NCBI RefSeq assembly: GCF_030690345.1
Contig: NZ_JAUYGV010000006.1
Span: 558,001-622,000, forward strand
Reading direction: 5' to 3'
DNA length: 64,000 bases
DNA from: Rheinheimera sp.
GTDB taxonomy: Bacteria > Pseudomonadota > Gammaproteobacteria > Enterobacterales > Alteromonadaceae
Positions 28,968-41,393 of this stretch are shown here, in pieces (positions within the stretch are counted from its first letter, which is position 1; the number at the start of each line of letters is the position of its first letter). The position numbers were made by a program, and so were the translations under genes. The notes under the pieces were generated by a model that was given only the letters and a program-made list of their open reading frames with translations, made no database searches and was not told the DNA's origin.

Positions 28968-31559
28968 CTACCCGCCGTTTGTTACTTCTACTGTTCTGCT
29001 GTGTACCGCCTGATGCCGGCTGCGTAACCAGAGCGGTTTAGTGTCAATTGCCAGTGGCGCCTGATAAGGCTGCCAGCTTGCCCCCTGATCGGTGCTGAAC
29101 TCGGTATACAGGCCGGGCAAGGCGTTATTTACCTCAATACCTGCTGCGGTTGTTCTTGCTCCGGGTGGTGGCAGATAAAAACTGCTGCCGTTGCCGGCTA
29201 ACCGCGCTAACTCAATCTGGCCAAGCCGTGTTGCAAAGCCGTACCAGTCTTGTTGTCGCTGTTGCTGAGCCTGTTGCAGGTTGTTGCTTTGCTCCCACGT
29301 GGCTTTATGCCAGGCGCGTTCGGCCAGCGCCAGCATTCTGGGGTATAGCATCTGTTCCAACTGTTCAGCGGTGCGAACCGTTTCGCTCCAAAGCTGGCCC
29401 TGGATGCCGAGAATATTTTGCGTTTGTTGCAACGCCGGCATTTCGCGGCCAACCAGTGCTTCTAAATCGGTAATGGCGGCGCCGTTTCGGGTGGTATCGG
29501 CATTGGCATACAGGTTATCCGGCATAAAGCCGAACACTTTGTCGATGCTGCTAAAGCGGGTAGCCCAGTAGTAGCCGCGCTCAAGAGGGTGGGCTTCATG
29601 CGGATGATCAAAGTACAAATGTGTGCCGGGTGACAGCACCACCTGATAACCATTATTGGCCAGCCGGTAAGCACGGTCGGCCACGCCCCATTCCCAAATG
29701 TTATCCCAGGCATTGGCAATCACTTTGTCATTGGCAAACTGAGCACGGTTAAAGGTATTTTGCTGATCGTACATTAAGCCATCTTCCCAGCCGGCCAGGT
29801 TCAGACCGCGACGATGGGTAATTTCTGCTACCCGGCTGACAAACCACGGCTTTAAATCAGCGACACCGGCTATGCCGTTGTCCGCAATAGCAAACAATTG
29901 CTGACAGGCCGGCGAGCCAAGCCAGGAGCCGGCCGCCACTTCATCACCACCCATATGGAAGGTATTGAGCCTGACCCCTGCGCTGCGGTACATCTGCTGC
30001 AGCTCGTACACCACTTTCTCTACAAAGGCATAGGTAGAGGCCAGGCAGACATTAGCCGAACTGTCGGTATAGTTTTGCACGCTAAGGTAGCGGGAGCTGT
30101 CGGCAGGGTCTGATAGCAAGTATTGCGCGGCAGCCTCCGGTTGGCCCAACGCCTGCAGGCGGTTATAGCGCGCTTGCATCGCGACTATGGCCGCCCTGGC
30201 GTGGCCGGGTAAATCAATTTCCGGAATGACTTCAATGTGCCGCGCTGCAGCATATTGCAAAATCTCAATAAAATCAGCGGTGCTGTAGTAGCCGTTGCCG
30301 GATCCGGTTTTATGCGGCCCGGTGCCAAGCTGGGTTAATAAACACTGTTGCTCGGTTAAGTCAAAGCAGCGCTGGCCGCCGATGTCGGTCAGCTCCGGTA
30401 AGCCCGGTATTTCCAGCCGCCAGCCTTCATCTTCGGTTAAATGCAGATGCAGCTTATTCAGCTTGTAGCGCGCCATATTGTCGATCAGCCGCAAGGTTAC
30501 GTCTTTGCCGTGAAAATTGCGCGCCATATCATAATGCATACCGCGCCAGGGCGCGCGTGGCTGATCAAATACCTTGCCTTGTGGCAGCTGAACGCCGTTA
30601 TCTGCAGGTTGCAACAACGCCAGCAACGACTGCACCGCGTAAAACGCCCCGGCATTGTCTTTACCAATCAGATGGATATGTTTGTCGTTAATCTCCAGCT
30701 GATAACCTTCTGCCGGCAGCGGCAAATTACTGTCTACCGCTAAGCGGATCTGTGGAGTGTTCTTCGCAATGATGTTGGCACTGCTTTGCAGCGTCAGACC
30801 CGCTTGCTGCAGTTGCTGCTGTAAGTACGCCGCTTCGTTGGTTAAGCGCCCGCTATAACTGATTTGCCAGCTGTTGTTCAGCGTTAGCCGGCGCTTACTG
30901 AATTTGGCCTGTAGCGGTGTGGGGATAATCCGCTGTGCGATATCCGCTTCGCTGTTATGTGCATTAAGCTTAGCGTTGTGGGCAAAACGCGTGGCGGCGG
31001 TAACAACCGGCACTAAATCGGCTGCACCGCTGTTGCGCAATTGCTGTTGCGCCGTAGTAATAGGCGTAACAAAGCGGCTGAACTGTTCGGTATCGGTATT
31101 GCCAAATACCACCGGGGTTAGCCCTGCGGCGGTAATAAAAGCGCGTGGCATAAAGTCGCTGTAACTCACCACCCAGGGCGCTGAGGTATAGCTTATACGC
31201 AGGTGCTGGCCGGGCGCCAAACCGGCAAAGTTGCTATCGGGGCTTAACCGGTGCAGGTCGCCCTGAATATGTTGCAGTATCAGGCCTTGCTGCTGTGTGG
31301 TGTCAATGCGGCGGATGGAGTGAAAGTAAATTTGCCAGTCTGACTTACCGCGTGGCAATGCCTGGCCGGAGCCGTTGTGTAAGGTAATAGCCGCGCTGAA
31401 ACGCGAGGCTTCTGTTAAGTGGTTCGACAGCACACTGAACATCAGGCTGCTGTCGTTGGCAAAATCAGCCAACTGTTGTTGTGTAAATGCCGTTGCTGCC
31501 AGCGTGGGTTGACAACAGCAAGTCAACAACAGACAAAACAGTACCCGTAGTAATGGCAT
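28968..31559 (-). CDS. Beta-N-acetylhexosaminidase, GH20
   Basis: 863 aa; LHLHLTEDEGWRLEIPGLPELT; catalytic D-E pair in FHMGGDEVA; signal peptide; chitobiase-like N-terminal domain. Confidence 0.93.
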   Translation of the reverse strand: MPLLRVLFCLLLTCCCQPTLAATAFTQQQLADFANDSSLMFSVLSNHLTEASRFSAAITLHNGSGQALPRGKSDWQIYFHSIRRIDTTQQQGLILQHIQGDLHRLSPDSNFAGLAPGQHLRISYTSAPWVVSYSDFMPRAFITAAGLTPVVFGNTDTEQFSRFVTPITTAQQQLRNSGAADLVPVVTAATRFAHNAKLNAHNSEADIAQRIIPTPLQAKFSKRRLTLNNSWQISYSGRLTNEAAYLQQQLQQAGLTLQSSANIIAKNTPQIRLAVDSNLPLPAEGYQLEINDKHIHLIGKDNAGAFYAVQSLLALLQPADNGVQLPQGKVFDQPRAPWRGMHYDMARNFHGKDVTLRLIDNMARYKLNKLHLHLTEDEGWRLEIPGLPELTDIGGQRCFDLTEQQCLLTQLGTGPHKTGSGNGYYSTADFIEILQYAAARHIEVIPEIDLPGHARAAIVAMQARYNRLQALGQPEAAAQYLLSDPADSSRYLSVQNYTDSSANVCLASTYAFVEKVVYELQQMYRSAGVRLNTFHMGGDEVAAGSWLGSPACQQLFAIADNGIAGVADLKPWFVSRVAEITHRRGLNLAGWEDGLMYDQQNTFNRAQFANDKVIANAWDNIWEWGVADRAYRLANNGYQVVLSPGTHLYFDHPHEAHPLERGYYWATRFSSIDKVFGFMPDNLYANADTTRNGAAITDLEALVGREMPALQQTQNILGIQGQLWSETVRTAEQLEQMLYPRMLALAERAWHKATWEQSNNLQQAQQQRQQDWYGFATRLGQIELARLAGNGSSFYLPPPGARTTAAGIEVNNALPGLYTEFSTDQGASWQPYQAPLAIDTKPLWLRSRHQAVHSRTVEVTNGG

Positions 31560-31789
31560 AACATGCTCCCCTTTGTTTTGGCCGGTGTTTGCTGCTGCAG
31601 CGCCGTGCCGGCAGTATTTGCTACTGCGTTGTGGTTTTATTCGTCAGCTTAACAGCTCAGATCTCTTGGCTAAACTGCTGATTAAAATCTTATTTATATA
31701 TGTATCTGTCGCAAACCGGCAAAATGTCCGTTTGATTTTTAAACAAGACACTTGTTATTTGTCAGAATTATTATATGCTGAATTTAAAA

Positions 31790-31807
31790 AATGACAACGC
31801 TGTCAAT
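31790..31807. promoter_or_regulatory. Candidate NagR (LacI-family) operator
   Basis: AATGACAACGCTGTCAAT between divergent GH20 gene and nagK operon; matches palindrome at 20267. Confidence 0.72.
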
Positions 31808-31903
31808 TCACTTGGTTGTTGATTAAATCTACAGCGCAGAGTATTGACCACTTCGCAGTTGGCCCCGGTAGCCGGCTGCATTACTTGTGACGAGGTTATA
31901 GGG

Positions 31904-32818
31904 ATGAAAGCAATGCTGAAGGCCGATACGCCTTTGTATTTGGGGATAGACGGCGGTGGCAGCAAATGCCGCGCTGTTATTGTATCGTCGGATCAGCAAA
32001 TTTTAGGTGAAGGTTTATCCGGCCCGGCTAATCCGCTGCGCGGCATGAAAGTTGCGACCGACTCTATTTTAAACGCAACCCAACAGGCATTAAGCTGTGC
32101 CGGGCTGACATTTAACGATATGTCGCGTCTGGTGGCCGGCGCCGGCTTGGCAGGGGTGAATATACCGCAGTATTTTCAGCTGTTTTCTGATTGGCAGCAC
32201 CCGTTTAAAACGCTGCACCTGACCAGCGATTTGCATATCGCTTGCATGGGCGCACATCAGGGCGGTGACGGCGCTGTCATTATTGTCGGCACCGGCTCCT
32301 GTGGTTTGGCAGAAGTGAACGGCCAGCTGATTGAAGTGGGCGGTCATGGTTTTCCTTATGGCGATAACGGCAGCGGCGCCTGGTTTGGCATGCAGTTGCT
32401 GCACAAGGTACTGCTGAGTTTGGACAAGTTGGCGCCGGACACCATGTTAACTGATTTACTGTTGCAGGAGCTGGGGGCGACGAACAGCCTGGAGCTGGTT
32501 GCGCACTTTATGCATGCTACACCAACAACTTATGCTAAGTTTGCGCCCTTAGTGTTTGTGGCCGCCGAAGCCGGTGATGAAACCGCATTGCAGCTGGTGC
32601 AGCAAGGCGCCGGTTTTATTGCAGCCATTGCCAACCGCTTGCTGAGTATTCAGCCGCCGCGGCTATCTTTTATTGGTGGCCTGGCGCACAAGTTGCTACC
32701 TTATTTACCCGCGCAAGTACAACAACAGGTTACGCCGGCACTGCAAACGCCGGAACTCGGAGCTGTTTGGTTTGCCCGTTCACGCAATCAAACGCAATCT
32801 ATCGCTATGTCGTTATAG
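31904..32818 (+). CDS. nagK: N-acetylglucosamine kinase, BadF/BadG/BcrA/BcrD ATPase family
   Basis: LGIDGGGSKCRAVI; IIVGTGSCGLA; GGHGFPYGDNGSGAWFG; first gene of nag operon; start trimmed from 31844. Confidence 0.88.
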   Translation: MKAMLKADTPLYLGIDGGGSKCRAVIVSSDQQILGEGLSGPANPLRGMKVATDSILNATQQALSCAGLTFNDMSRLVAGAGLAGVNIPQYFQLFSDWQHPFKTLHLTSDLHIACMGAHQGGDGAVIIVGTGSCGLAEVNGQLIEVGGHGFPYGDNGSGAWFGMQLLHKVLLSLDKLAPDTMLTDLLLQELGATNSLELVAHFMHATPTTYAKFAPLVFVAAEAGDETALQLVQQGAGFIAAIANRLLSIQPPRLSFIGGLAHKLLPYLPAQVQQQVTPALQTPELGAVWFARSRNQTQSIAMSL

Positions 32819-32828
32819 GTAGGAAGTA

Positions 32829-33827
32829 ATGAGCAACAGTATTATGGCGCTTGAAGCCAGAGAAGCCCCGCAACGTATCGCCGAACAACTGGCAGCCAAC
32901 AAGGCCATGGTAGAGCAGGTGGTGCAGCAAATTCGTCAGCGCGCACCCAAGTTTGTCTATATGGTGGGGCGAGGCTCTTCCGATCATGCCGGGGTATTTG
33001 CTAAATATTTAATTGAGATAGAGGTGGGCCTGCCGGTGGCGGCGGCGGCACCTTCTATTGCCAGCGTGTATAACAAGTCACTGCAGCTGGCTGATGCGCT
33101 GGTGCTGGTGATTTCGCAGTCCGGTCGCAGCCCGGATATTCTGGCTCAGGTAGAAATGGCCAAACGCAGCGGCGCCATGGTAGTGGCCTTGGTAAACGAT
33201 ACGTCATCACCCTTAGCTGAGCTGGCGCACTATACGTTACCGTTGCACGTTGGGGCAGAAAAAGCCGTGGCGGCCACCAAAAGTTATCTGGCGACTTTAA
33301 GTGCTATCTTGCAACTGGTGTCGGTGTGGTCCGGCAATCAGGCATTACAGCAGGCGGTGCAACAATTACCGCAAAGTTTAACCGCTGCTATAGCGTTGCC
33401 GCAGCAGCTTACAGCGCAGGCACTGGAGCGGGTAGCGCATCTGGTGGTGTTGGGCCGCGGCTTGGGTTATGCCATTTCACGTGAAATTGCACTGAAATTA
33501 AAAGAAGTGTGCGGCATTCATGCTGAAGCGTTTTCCAGTGCGGAGTTTTTACACGGCCCGGTTACCCTGGTAAAAAACCAGTTTGCTATTGTCGATGTCA
33601 GTATTAATGATGAGAGCATCAGCGCGCACCGTGCTCAGGTAGAAGATGTACGTAGCCGCGGCGCTGCCATAGTGCAGTTGCACCATAGTGACATAGCAGC
33701 ACATCCGCGGGTGTTGCCGTTATTGTTACTGCAGCGGTTTTATCTGGATGTTGAAGTGGTGGCCCGTAGCCGTGGCATTGACCCGGATGCACCCCCTGGC
33801 CTGAATAAAGTGACGAAAACGGTATAA
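32829..33827 (+). CDS. nagB-II: SIS-domain glucosamine-6-phosphate deaminase (NagB-II type)
   Basis: Two SIS domains: GRGSSDHAG, SQSGRSPD, VLGRGLGYAISREIALKLKEVCGIHAEAFSSAEFLHGP. Confidence 0.88.
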   Translation: MSNSIMALEAREAPQRIAEQLAANKAMVEQVVQQIRQRAPKFVYMVGRGSSDHAGVFAKYLIEIEVGLPVAAAAPSIASVYNKSLQLADALVLVISQSGRSPDILAQVEMAKRSGAMVVALVNDTSSPLAELAHYTLPLHVGAEKAVAATKSYLATLSAILQLVSVWSGNQALQQAVQQLPQSLTAAIALPQQLTAQALERVAHLVVLGRGLGYAISREIALKLKEVCGIHAEAFSSAEFLHGPVTLVKNQFAIVDVSINDESISAHRAQVEDVRSRGAAIVQLHHSDIAAHPRVLPLLLLQRFYLDVEVVARSRGIDPDAPPGLNKVTKTV

Positions 33828-33849
33828 CGCAACTAACGGTAAACAGCGA

Positions 33850-34965
33850 ATGCAGCAGTTAAGTGTCAGCCGGTTGTTTGACGGCGAAAATTGGTTTGAG
33901 AATGTTACTGTCGCTATTAAAGACGGGATTATTCAGGCGATCACGCCGTCAGTGGGCCAGGTGCAACCCGGTACCCTGGTGCCGGGTTTTATTGATGTCC
34001 AGGTCAATGGCGGCGGCGGTGCCTTATTTAATACCGCGCCGACGCGGCAGACGCTGCGCACTATGTTGCAGGCGCATGCCCGTTTTGGCACTACCGCTAT
34101 GCTGCCTACGGTGATCACCGACAGTGTAGCGGTAATGCAGCAAGCCGCCGATGTGATTGCCTTGGCTATTGCTGATGCGGAACCCGGTATTATCGGCGTG
34201 CACTTTGAGGGGCCGCATTTATCGGTGCCGAAAAAAGGCGTGCATCCGCAGCAGCATATCCGCCAACTAAGCGCGGCGGAGCTGGCAATTTACGGCCGTG
34301 CCGATCTTGGCATTAAGCTGGTAACAGTAGCGCCGGAAAACATCAGCCCGGCGCAAATCCGCCAGTTAGTGGCACTAAATGTGATTGTTTGCCTTGGCCA
34401 TTCCAATGCAGATGCGGCTACAGTGCAGGCCGCGCTGGATGCCGGCGCTACCGGCTTTACCCACTTATATAATGCTATGTCGCCGCTGACATCGCGCGAG
34501 CCTGGTATGGTGGGCGTAGCGCTGGCCGACCCGCACAGTTGGTGCGGCGTGATCTTTGATGGCCACCATATGCATCCGGTTGCTGCCAAAGTGGCGCTGG
34601 CGGCTAAGGCCAAAGGCAAGTTGATGATTGTTACCGATGCCATGTCACCGGTGGGCACCGATGATCGCGAGTTTGATTTATTTGACGGCAAAGTGCAGCG
34701 CGACGGCGATAAACTAACCGATGCCGACGGTCGTTTGGCCGGCTCGGTATTGGATATGGCAGGCGCCGTGCGTTATGCCATCGATTCCCTGGGTGTTGTG
34801 CCGGAAGAAGCGCTTAGGATGGCGTCGTTGTATCCGGCACAATTTTTAGCCCGCCACGGCGCCGGGCGCATAGTGGCAGGTGCACAGGCAGATTTAGTGT
34901 TACTGGATAACGATTGGCAGGTACAGGCCAGCTGGATTAACGGCCGGCCACTATTTAACGCTTAA
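33850..34965 (+). CDS. nagA: N-acetylglucosamine-6-phosphate deacetylase
   Basis: VPGFIDVQVNGGGG; GVHFEGPHLS; LGHSNAD; THLYNAMSPL; VTDAMSPVG. Confidence 0.95.
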   Translation: MQQLSVSRLFDGENWFENVTVAIKDGIIQAITPSVGQVQPGTLVPGFIDVQVNGGGGALFNTAPTRQTLRTMLQAHARFGTTAMLPTVITDSVAVMQQAADVIALAIADAEPGIIGVHFEGPHLSVPKKGVHPQQHIRQLSAAELAIYGRADLGIKLVTVAPENISPAQIRQLVALNVIVCLGHSNADAATVQAALDAGATGFTHLYNAMSPLTSREPGMVGVALADPHSWCGVIFDGHHMHPVAAKVALAAKAKGKLMIVTDAMSPVGTDDREFDLFDGKVQRDGDKLTDADGRLAGSVLDMAGAVRYAIDSLGVVPEEALRMASLYPAQFLARHGAGRIVAGAQADLVLLDNDWQVQASWINGRPLFNA

Positions 34966-34994
34966 TATAATGATAACAACAACGGGGAAGGAAT

Positions 34995-36293
34995 ATGGAA
35001 ATGACAGCTGAACAGTCGCAGCGGCGCAGCAGCCTGCTGCCGATGGTAATAGTAGCGATACTGTTTTTTGTGCTGGGTTTTGCTACCTGGCTGAATGGCT
35101 CTTTAATGCCTTATCTGAAACAGATGCTGCAGCTGACACCGCTGCAGGCGTCATTGGTCATATTCTCCTTTTATATCGCAGTAACCTTTACTGCGCTGCC
35201 ATCGGCCTGGCTGATCCGTAAAGTCGGCTATAAAAACGGTATGGCGCTGGGTATGGCCACCATGATGCTGGCCGGCTTGTTGTATATTCCGGCGGCCCAG
35301 ACACAAACCTTTGCTTTGTTTTTACTGGCGCAGCTGGTTATCGGTACCGGCCAAACGCTGCTGCAAACAGCGGTAAATCCCTATGTGGTAAAAATTGGCC
35401 CGGAAGAAACCGCTGCCGTGCGTATCAGTATTATGGGCATTCTGAACAAAACTGCCGGTGTGGTAGCGCCGATAGTGTTTACCGCGCTGATGGCCGGTAG
35501 CTTTGTTGTTACTGCCGATGTGGCATTAACGCCGGCACAAGTTGATGAGATGGCAGCACGTTTAGTTCTGCCATATTTAGGCCTGGCGGCATTTTTGGGC
35601 TTACTGGCGCTGGCAGTGAAGTTTTCACCACTACCGGAGCTGGCCAAGGAAAGCGGTGATGAGAATAAAGCCGGACAAATCAAAGCGGTGCTGGCTAAGC
35701 CCGGCCTGGTGCTGGGCGTGCTGGCGCTGTTTGTTTATGTCGCCGTTGAAGTTATTGCCGGCGACACTATCGGTTTATTCGCACTGTCGCTGGGTGTAGA
35801 GCGCTATACCGTGATGACGTCCTACACTATGGGCTGCATGGTGCTGGGCTATGTGCTGGGTATTTTGCTGATCCCAAGGCTGTTGTCGCAACAGGCGGCA
35901 TTAGCGGTATCGGCGGTACTGGGTGTGCTGCTGACACTGGCAATAGTGCTGGGCGACAGCTCATCTTATGCTATTGCCAATACCGTACTGGTGCCGTTTG
36001 GTGGCACGGCGTTGCCGGACACCCTGTTGTTTATTGCGGTGCTGGGGTTGGCTAATGCCATTGTTTGGCCAGCGGTATGGCCGTTGGCGTTGTCCGGCTT
36101 AGGTGCGTTAACCAGTATTGGCTCAGCACTGCTGATTATGGGTATCGCCGGTGGTGCTTTTGGTCCGCTGTTCTGGGGCCTGGCCAGCGGCAGTTCGCTG
36201 GGCCAACAGGGTGCTTATATTGTTATGCTGCCCTGCTATGTGTTTATTTTGTTCTATGCGCTTAAAGGCCACAAACTGACCAGCTGGAAATAA
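34995..36293 (+). CDS. nagP: Sugar MFS transporter, NagP-like
   Basis: FFVLGFATWLNGSLMPYLKQMLQLTPLQASLVIFSFYIAY-like FucP/NagP N-terminus; operon context. Confidence 0.88.
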   Translation: MEMTAEQSQRRSSLLPMVIVAILFFVLGFATWLNGSLMPYLKQMLQLTPLQASLVIFSFYIAVTFTALPSAWLIRKVGYKNGMALGMATMMLAGLLYIPAAQTQTFALFLLAQLVIGTGQTLLQTAVNPYVVKIGPEETAAVRISIMGILNKTAGVVAPIVFTALMAGSFVVTADVALTPAQVDEMAARLVLPYLGLAAFLGLLALAVKFSPLPELAKESGDENKAGQIKAVLAKPGLVLGVLALFVYVAVEVIAGDTIGLFALSLGVERYTVMTSYTMGCMVLGYVLGILLIPRLLSQQAALAVSAVLGVLLTLAIVLGDSSSYAIANTVLVPFGGTALPDTLLFIAVLGLANAIVWPAVWPLALSGLGALTSIGSALLIMGIAGGAFGPLFWGLASGSSLGQQGAYIVMLPCYVFILFYALKGHKLTSWK

Positions 36294-37372
36294 TGCAAAG
36301 CGGTACACGGTTTTACGCGCTGGATGCGCTGCGCGGCCTGGCAATTGCGCTGATGATTTTGGTCAACACACCAGGCTCGTGGCAGCATGTATATAGCCCG
36401 CTATTGCATGCACCATGGGACGGTTTTACCTTTGCTGATATTGTGTTTCCGGCGTTTTTGTTTGTAGTGGGTGCGGCAATGTTTTACTCGTTGCGCCACG
36501 CCGAATTGAATATGGCAACTCTGGCGCGCATTGCCAAACGCAGTGCGCTGTTGTTCGCCATTGGCGTGTTGTTAAACTGGTTCCCGTTTACTACTGATAT
36601 TGCAGAGCTGCGTATTTTCGGCGTATTGCAGCGCATTGCGTTGTGTTATGCCGTGGCGGCAGTGTTGGTGTTGCTGCTGAAAGGCCGTTACTTGCCATTC
36701 CTCGCCGGCGGCATTTTGCTGCTGTATTGGGGCTTATTGCTCGGCTTTGGCACAACAGAGCCTTACAGCCTGAGCGGTAATGCGGTATTGCAGCTGGATT
36801 TGTATCTGCTTGGCGGTGCACACCTGTATCAGGGTTTTGGTATCGCCTTTGACCCGGAAGGGCTACTCAGTTCCTTGCCGGCGGTGGTGTCGGTGCTGGC
36901 CGGTTACTCTGTGGCGGCACAGCTTAAAGTGCGCAGCGCCCAAGCCGGTGCGCTTTGGTTGCTAAACGCGGCCTTAGTGCTGCTGTTGGCTGCATGGCTG
37001 TGCAGTATGTTCTGGCCGGTAAATAAAGCGCTGTGGAGTGGCAGCTATGTGTTGTTGTCTGTTGCGATACTGCTGCTGATATTGGCGGCTCTGGTTTGGC
37101 TTTGTGATGTGCGGCAGCAGCGTACTGTGCTGCAACCACTAATAGTGTATGGCAGCAATCCGCTGTTTATTTATATTCTGGCCTGGCTATGGGCGGTGTC
37201 AGCGACGTTAATTCCTGTAGCCGGTAGCAATCTGTACCAATACAGCTTTGAGCTGCTGGCGCAGATGTTTGCGCCCAAAGCGGCTTCGTTGCTGTTTGCC
37301 TTATTGCATGTGCTGTGGTTTTGGTGGTTGTCGCTGCTGTTGTACCGGCGCAATATCATTATTAAGTTATAA
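36293..37372 (+). CDS. nagX: NagX-like membrane protein (DUF5009/HGSNAT-type acyltransferase)
   Basis: RFYALDALRGLAIALMILVNTPGSWQHVYSPLLHAPWDGFTFADIVFPAFLFVVGAAMFYSL; start overlaps nagP stop (TAATG). Confidence 0.87.
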   Translation: MQSGTRFYALDALRGLAIALMILVNTPGSWQHVYSPLLHAPWDGFTFADIVFPAFLFVVGAAMFYSLRHAELNMATLARIAKRSALLFAIGVLLNWFPFTTDIAELRIFGVLQRIALCYAVAAVLVLLLKGRYLPFLAGGILLLYWGLLLGFGTTEPYSLSGNAVLQLDLYLLGGAHLYQGFGIAFDPEGLLSSLPAVVSVLAGYSVAAQLKVRSAQAGALWLLNAALVLLLAAWLCSMFWPVNKALWSGSYVLLSVAILLLILAALVWLCDVRQQRTVLQPLIVYGSNPLFIYILAWLWAVSATLIPVAGSNLYQYSFELLAQMFAPKAASLLFALLHVLWFWWLSLLLYRRNIIIKL

Positions 37373-37402
37373 CACCGGACGCCACCCGGTTTAACTCTGT
37401 CC

Positions 37403-39306
<1,904 letters not shown>

Positions 39307-39397
39307 CTAAGCCATGTCCGGCCTGCTACTGGAGTTTTTAATCAATTTGGCGTTACTATAGCAAATTAATTTCGCGAAGAATAAGCCTGTTTAGCAG

Positions 39398-40045
39398 ATG
39401 GAAAAAAAGTTAAGAACCAAAGATAAAATTCTGCAAGCCAGCATTGAATTGTTTAATCAGGTGGGCGAGCGTCAGGTTACTACTAACCATATTGCTGCGC
39501 ATCTGGGCATTAGTCCGGGTAATCTGTACTACCACTTTCGCAATAAAGAAGACATCGTACGGCAGATTTTTAAAGAATACGCTAAGTTGCTGGAAACCCG
39601 CATTAAGCCGCCGTCGGATAAAGCGGAAGCTTTGGATGCGCTGGCCTGCTATCTGGATGCGGTGTTTGAGTTGATGTGGCGCTTTCATTTCTTCTATGCC
39701 AATTTGCCGGATATTTTGGCGCGCGATCCGGCCTTGCAACAAGATTATCTGCAGGTACAACATGGTGTACTAAGCCGCGTTATTGCGGTGCTCAAAGCGC
39801 TGAAACAATCCGGCGTGATCCGCATAGACGATGAGGATATCACCGACCTGGCGCACAGCATTAAGCTGTTAGTTACCTTCTGGATCAGTTATCTGAAAAC
39901 CCAGGCACCGCACAAAGAGATTGATCAGGCCAGCGTGTATCAGGGCGTGTTAAAAGTGCTGCTGTTGTTTAAACCCTATGCCACTGAACAAGCTAAACCG
40001 CGCATTACCCGGTTACAACAGCATTACGAGGCGCTGGCGCTGTAA
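39398..40045 (+). CDS. TetR/AcrR-family transcriptional regulator
   Basis: RTKDKILQASIELFNQVGERQVTTNHIAAHLGISPGNLYYHFRNKEDIVRQIF. Confidence 0.9.
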   Translation: MEKKLRTKDKILQASIELFNQVGERQVTTNHIAAHLGISPGNLYYHFRNKEDIVRQIFKEYAKLLETRIKPPSDKAEALDALACYLDAVFELMWRFHFFYANLPDILARDPALQQDYLQVQHGVLSRVIAVLKALKQSGVIRIDDEDITDLAHSIKLLVTFWISYLKTQAPHKEIDQASVYQGVLKVLLLFKPYATEQAKPRITRLQQHYEALAL

Positions 40046-40187
40046 CAACGCCGGTCTTTGTAGGCTAAACTTTACAGCAGCAGGTCTGAACAGCGCTTAA
40101 GTTAACGTAAAAGCGCTGCAGCCTTGCGCTATAAGCTTTACAATGGCGCCGTTTTTCTGATCCCTCACCCCCGCAACAGGAGGCTTT

Positions 40188-41384
40188 ATGCGCAATGGCG
40201 CTTTTCTGCAACATCTACAACAACAACTAGACGATGTGAAAGCAGAAGGTTTGTACAAAGCAGAGCGTATTATTACGTCACAACAAAGCGCCGGCGTTAC
40301 CGTTGGCGGCCAACAGGTACTTAACTTTTGTGCCAATAACTACTTAGGTTTGGCCAATCACCCCGACCTGATTGCCGCTGCACAGCAGGGCTTACAAAGC
40401 CATGGTTTCGGTGTGGCGTCGGTGCGCTTTATCTGTGGCACCCAGGATATTCATAAAACACTGGAGCAAAATATCAGTGCGTTTTTAGGCACTGAAGATA
40501 CCATTTTGTATTCTTCCTGCTTCGATGCCAACGGCGGCTTGTTCGAAACGATCTTAGGCGCCGAAGATGCAGTAATTTCCGATGCATTAAACCATGCTTC
40601 TATTATTGACGGTGTGCGTTTGTGTAAAGCCAAACGTTACCGTTATGCCAATAACGATATGCAGGAGCTCGAAGCGCAGCTAAAACAAGCTGATGCCGAT
40701 GGCGCGCGCTTTAAGCTGATTGCCACCGACGGCGTATTCTCGATGGATGGCGTGATTGCTGATCTGAAGTCAGTTTGTGACCTGGCCGACAAATACGGCG
40801 CCATGGTAATGGTAGATGACAGCCATGCTGTAGGTTTTGTCGGCAAAAATGGCCGCGGCACCCATGAATACTGCGATGTAATGCAGCGCGTTGACATTAT
40901 TACCGGCACCCTGGGCAAGGCCCTGGGTGGCGCGTCCGGTGGCTATACCTCGGGTAAAAAAGAGGTGATTGAATGGCTGCGTCAGCGTTCACGGCCGTAT
41001 TTGTTTTCTAATTCTTTAGCGCCGTCAATTGTTACCGCCTCTATTAAGGTGTTGGACATGCTGGCCTCGGGCGATGCGCTGCGGGCTAAGCTTTGGGATA
41101 ATGCCAACTACTTCCGCGAAAAAATGTCTGCCGCCGGCTTTACGCTGGCCGGTAAAGACCACGCCATTATTCCGGTAATGTTGGGCGATGCCAAAGTAGC
41201 GGCAGAAATGGCCAAACGTATGCTGGCCGAAGGCATTTATGTGGTGGGTTTTTCATTCCCGGTAGTGCCAAAAGGCCAGGCGCGTATTCGTACACAAATT
41301 TCAGCAGCACATACAACAGAGCAACTGGATAAAGCAATTGATGCCTTTATCCGCATTGGTAAAGACATGGGCGTGATCGCATAA
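40188..41384 (+). CDS. kbl: Glycine C-acetyltransferase
   Basis: [19 protein letters not shown] lysine region [15 protein letters not shown]; adjacent tdh. Confidence 0.96.
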   Translation: MRNGAFLQHLQQQLDDVKAEGLYKAERIITSQQSAGVTVGGQQVLNFCANNYLGLANHPDLIAAAQQGLQSHGFGVASVRFICGTQDIHKTLEQNISAFLGTEDTILYSSCFDANGGLFETILGAEDAVISDALNHASIIDGVRLCKAKRYRYANNDMQELEAQLKQADADGARFKLIATDGVFSMDGVIADLKSVCDLADKYGAMVMVDDSHAVGFVGKNGRGTHEYCDVMQRVDIITGTLGKALGGASGGYTSGKKEVIEWLRQRSRPYLFSNSLAPSIVTASIKVLDMLASGDALRAKLWDNANYFREKMSAAGFTLAGKDHAIIPVMLGDAKVAAEMAKRMLAEGIYVVGFSFPVVPKGQARIRTQISAAHTTEQLDKAIDAFIRIGKDMGVIA

Positions 41385-41393
41385 GGGCGGGGC

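Noticed and set aside
31573-31794. 73-aa plus-strand ORF between GH20 gene and nagK
   Set aside because: Lies in the divergent promoter region and overlaps the operator candidate; no RBS or domain evidence.
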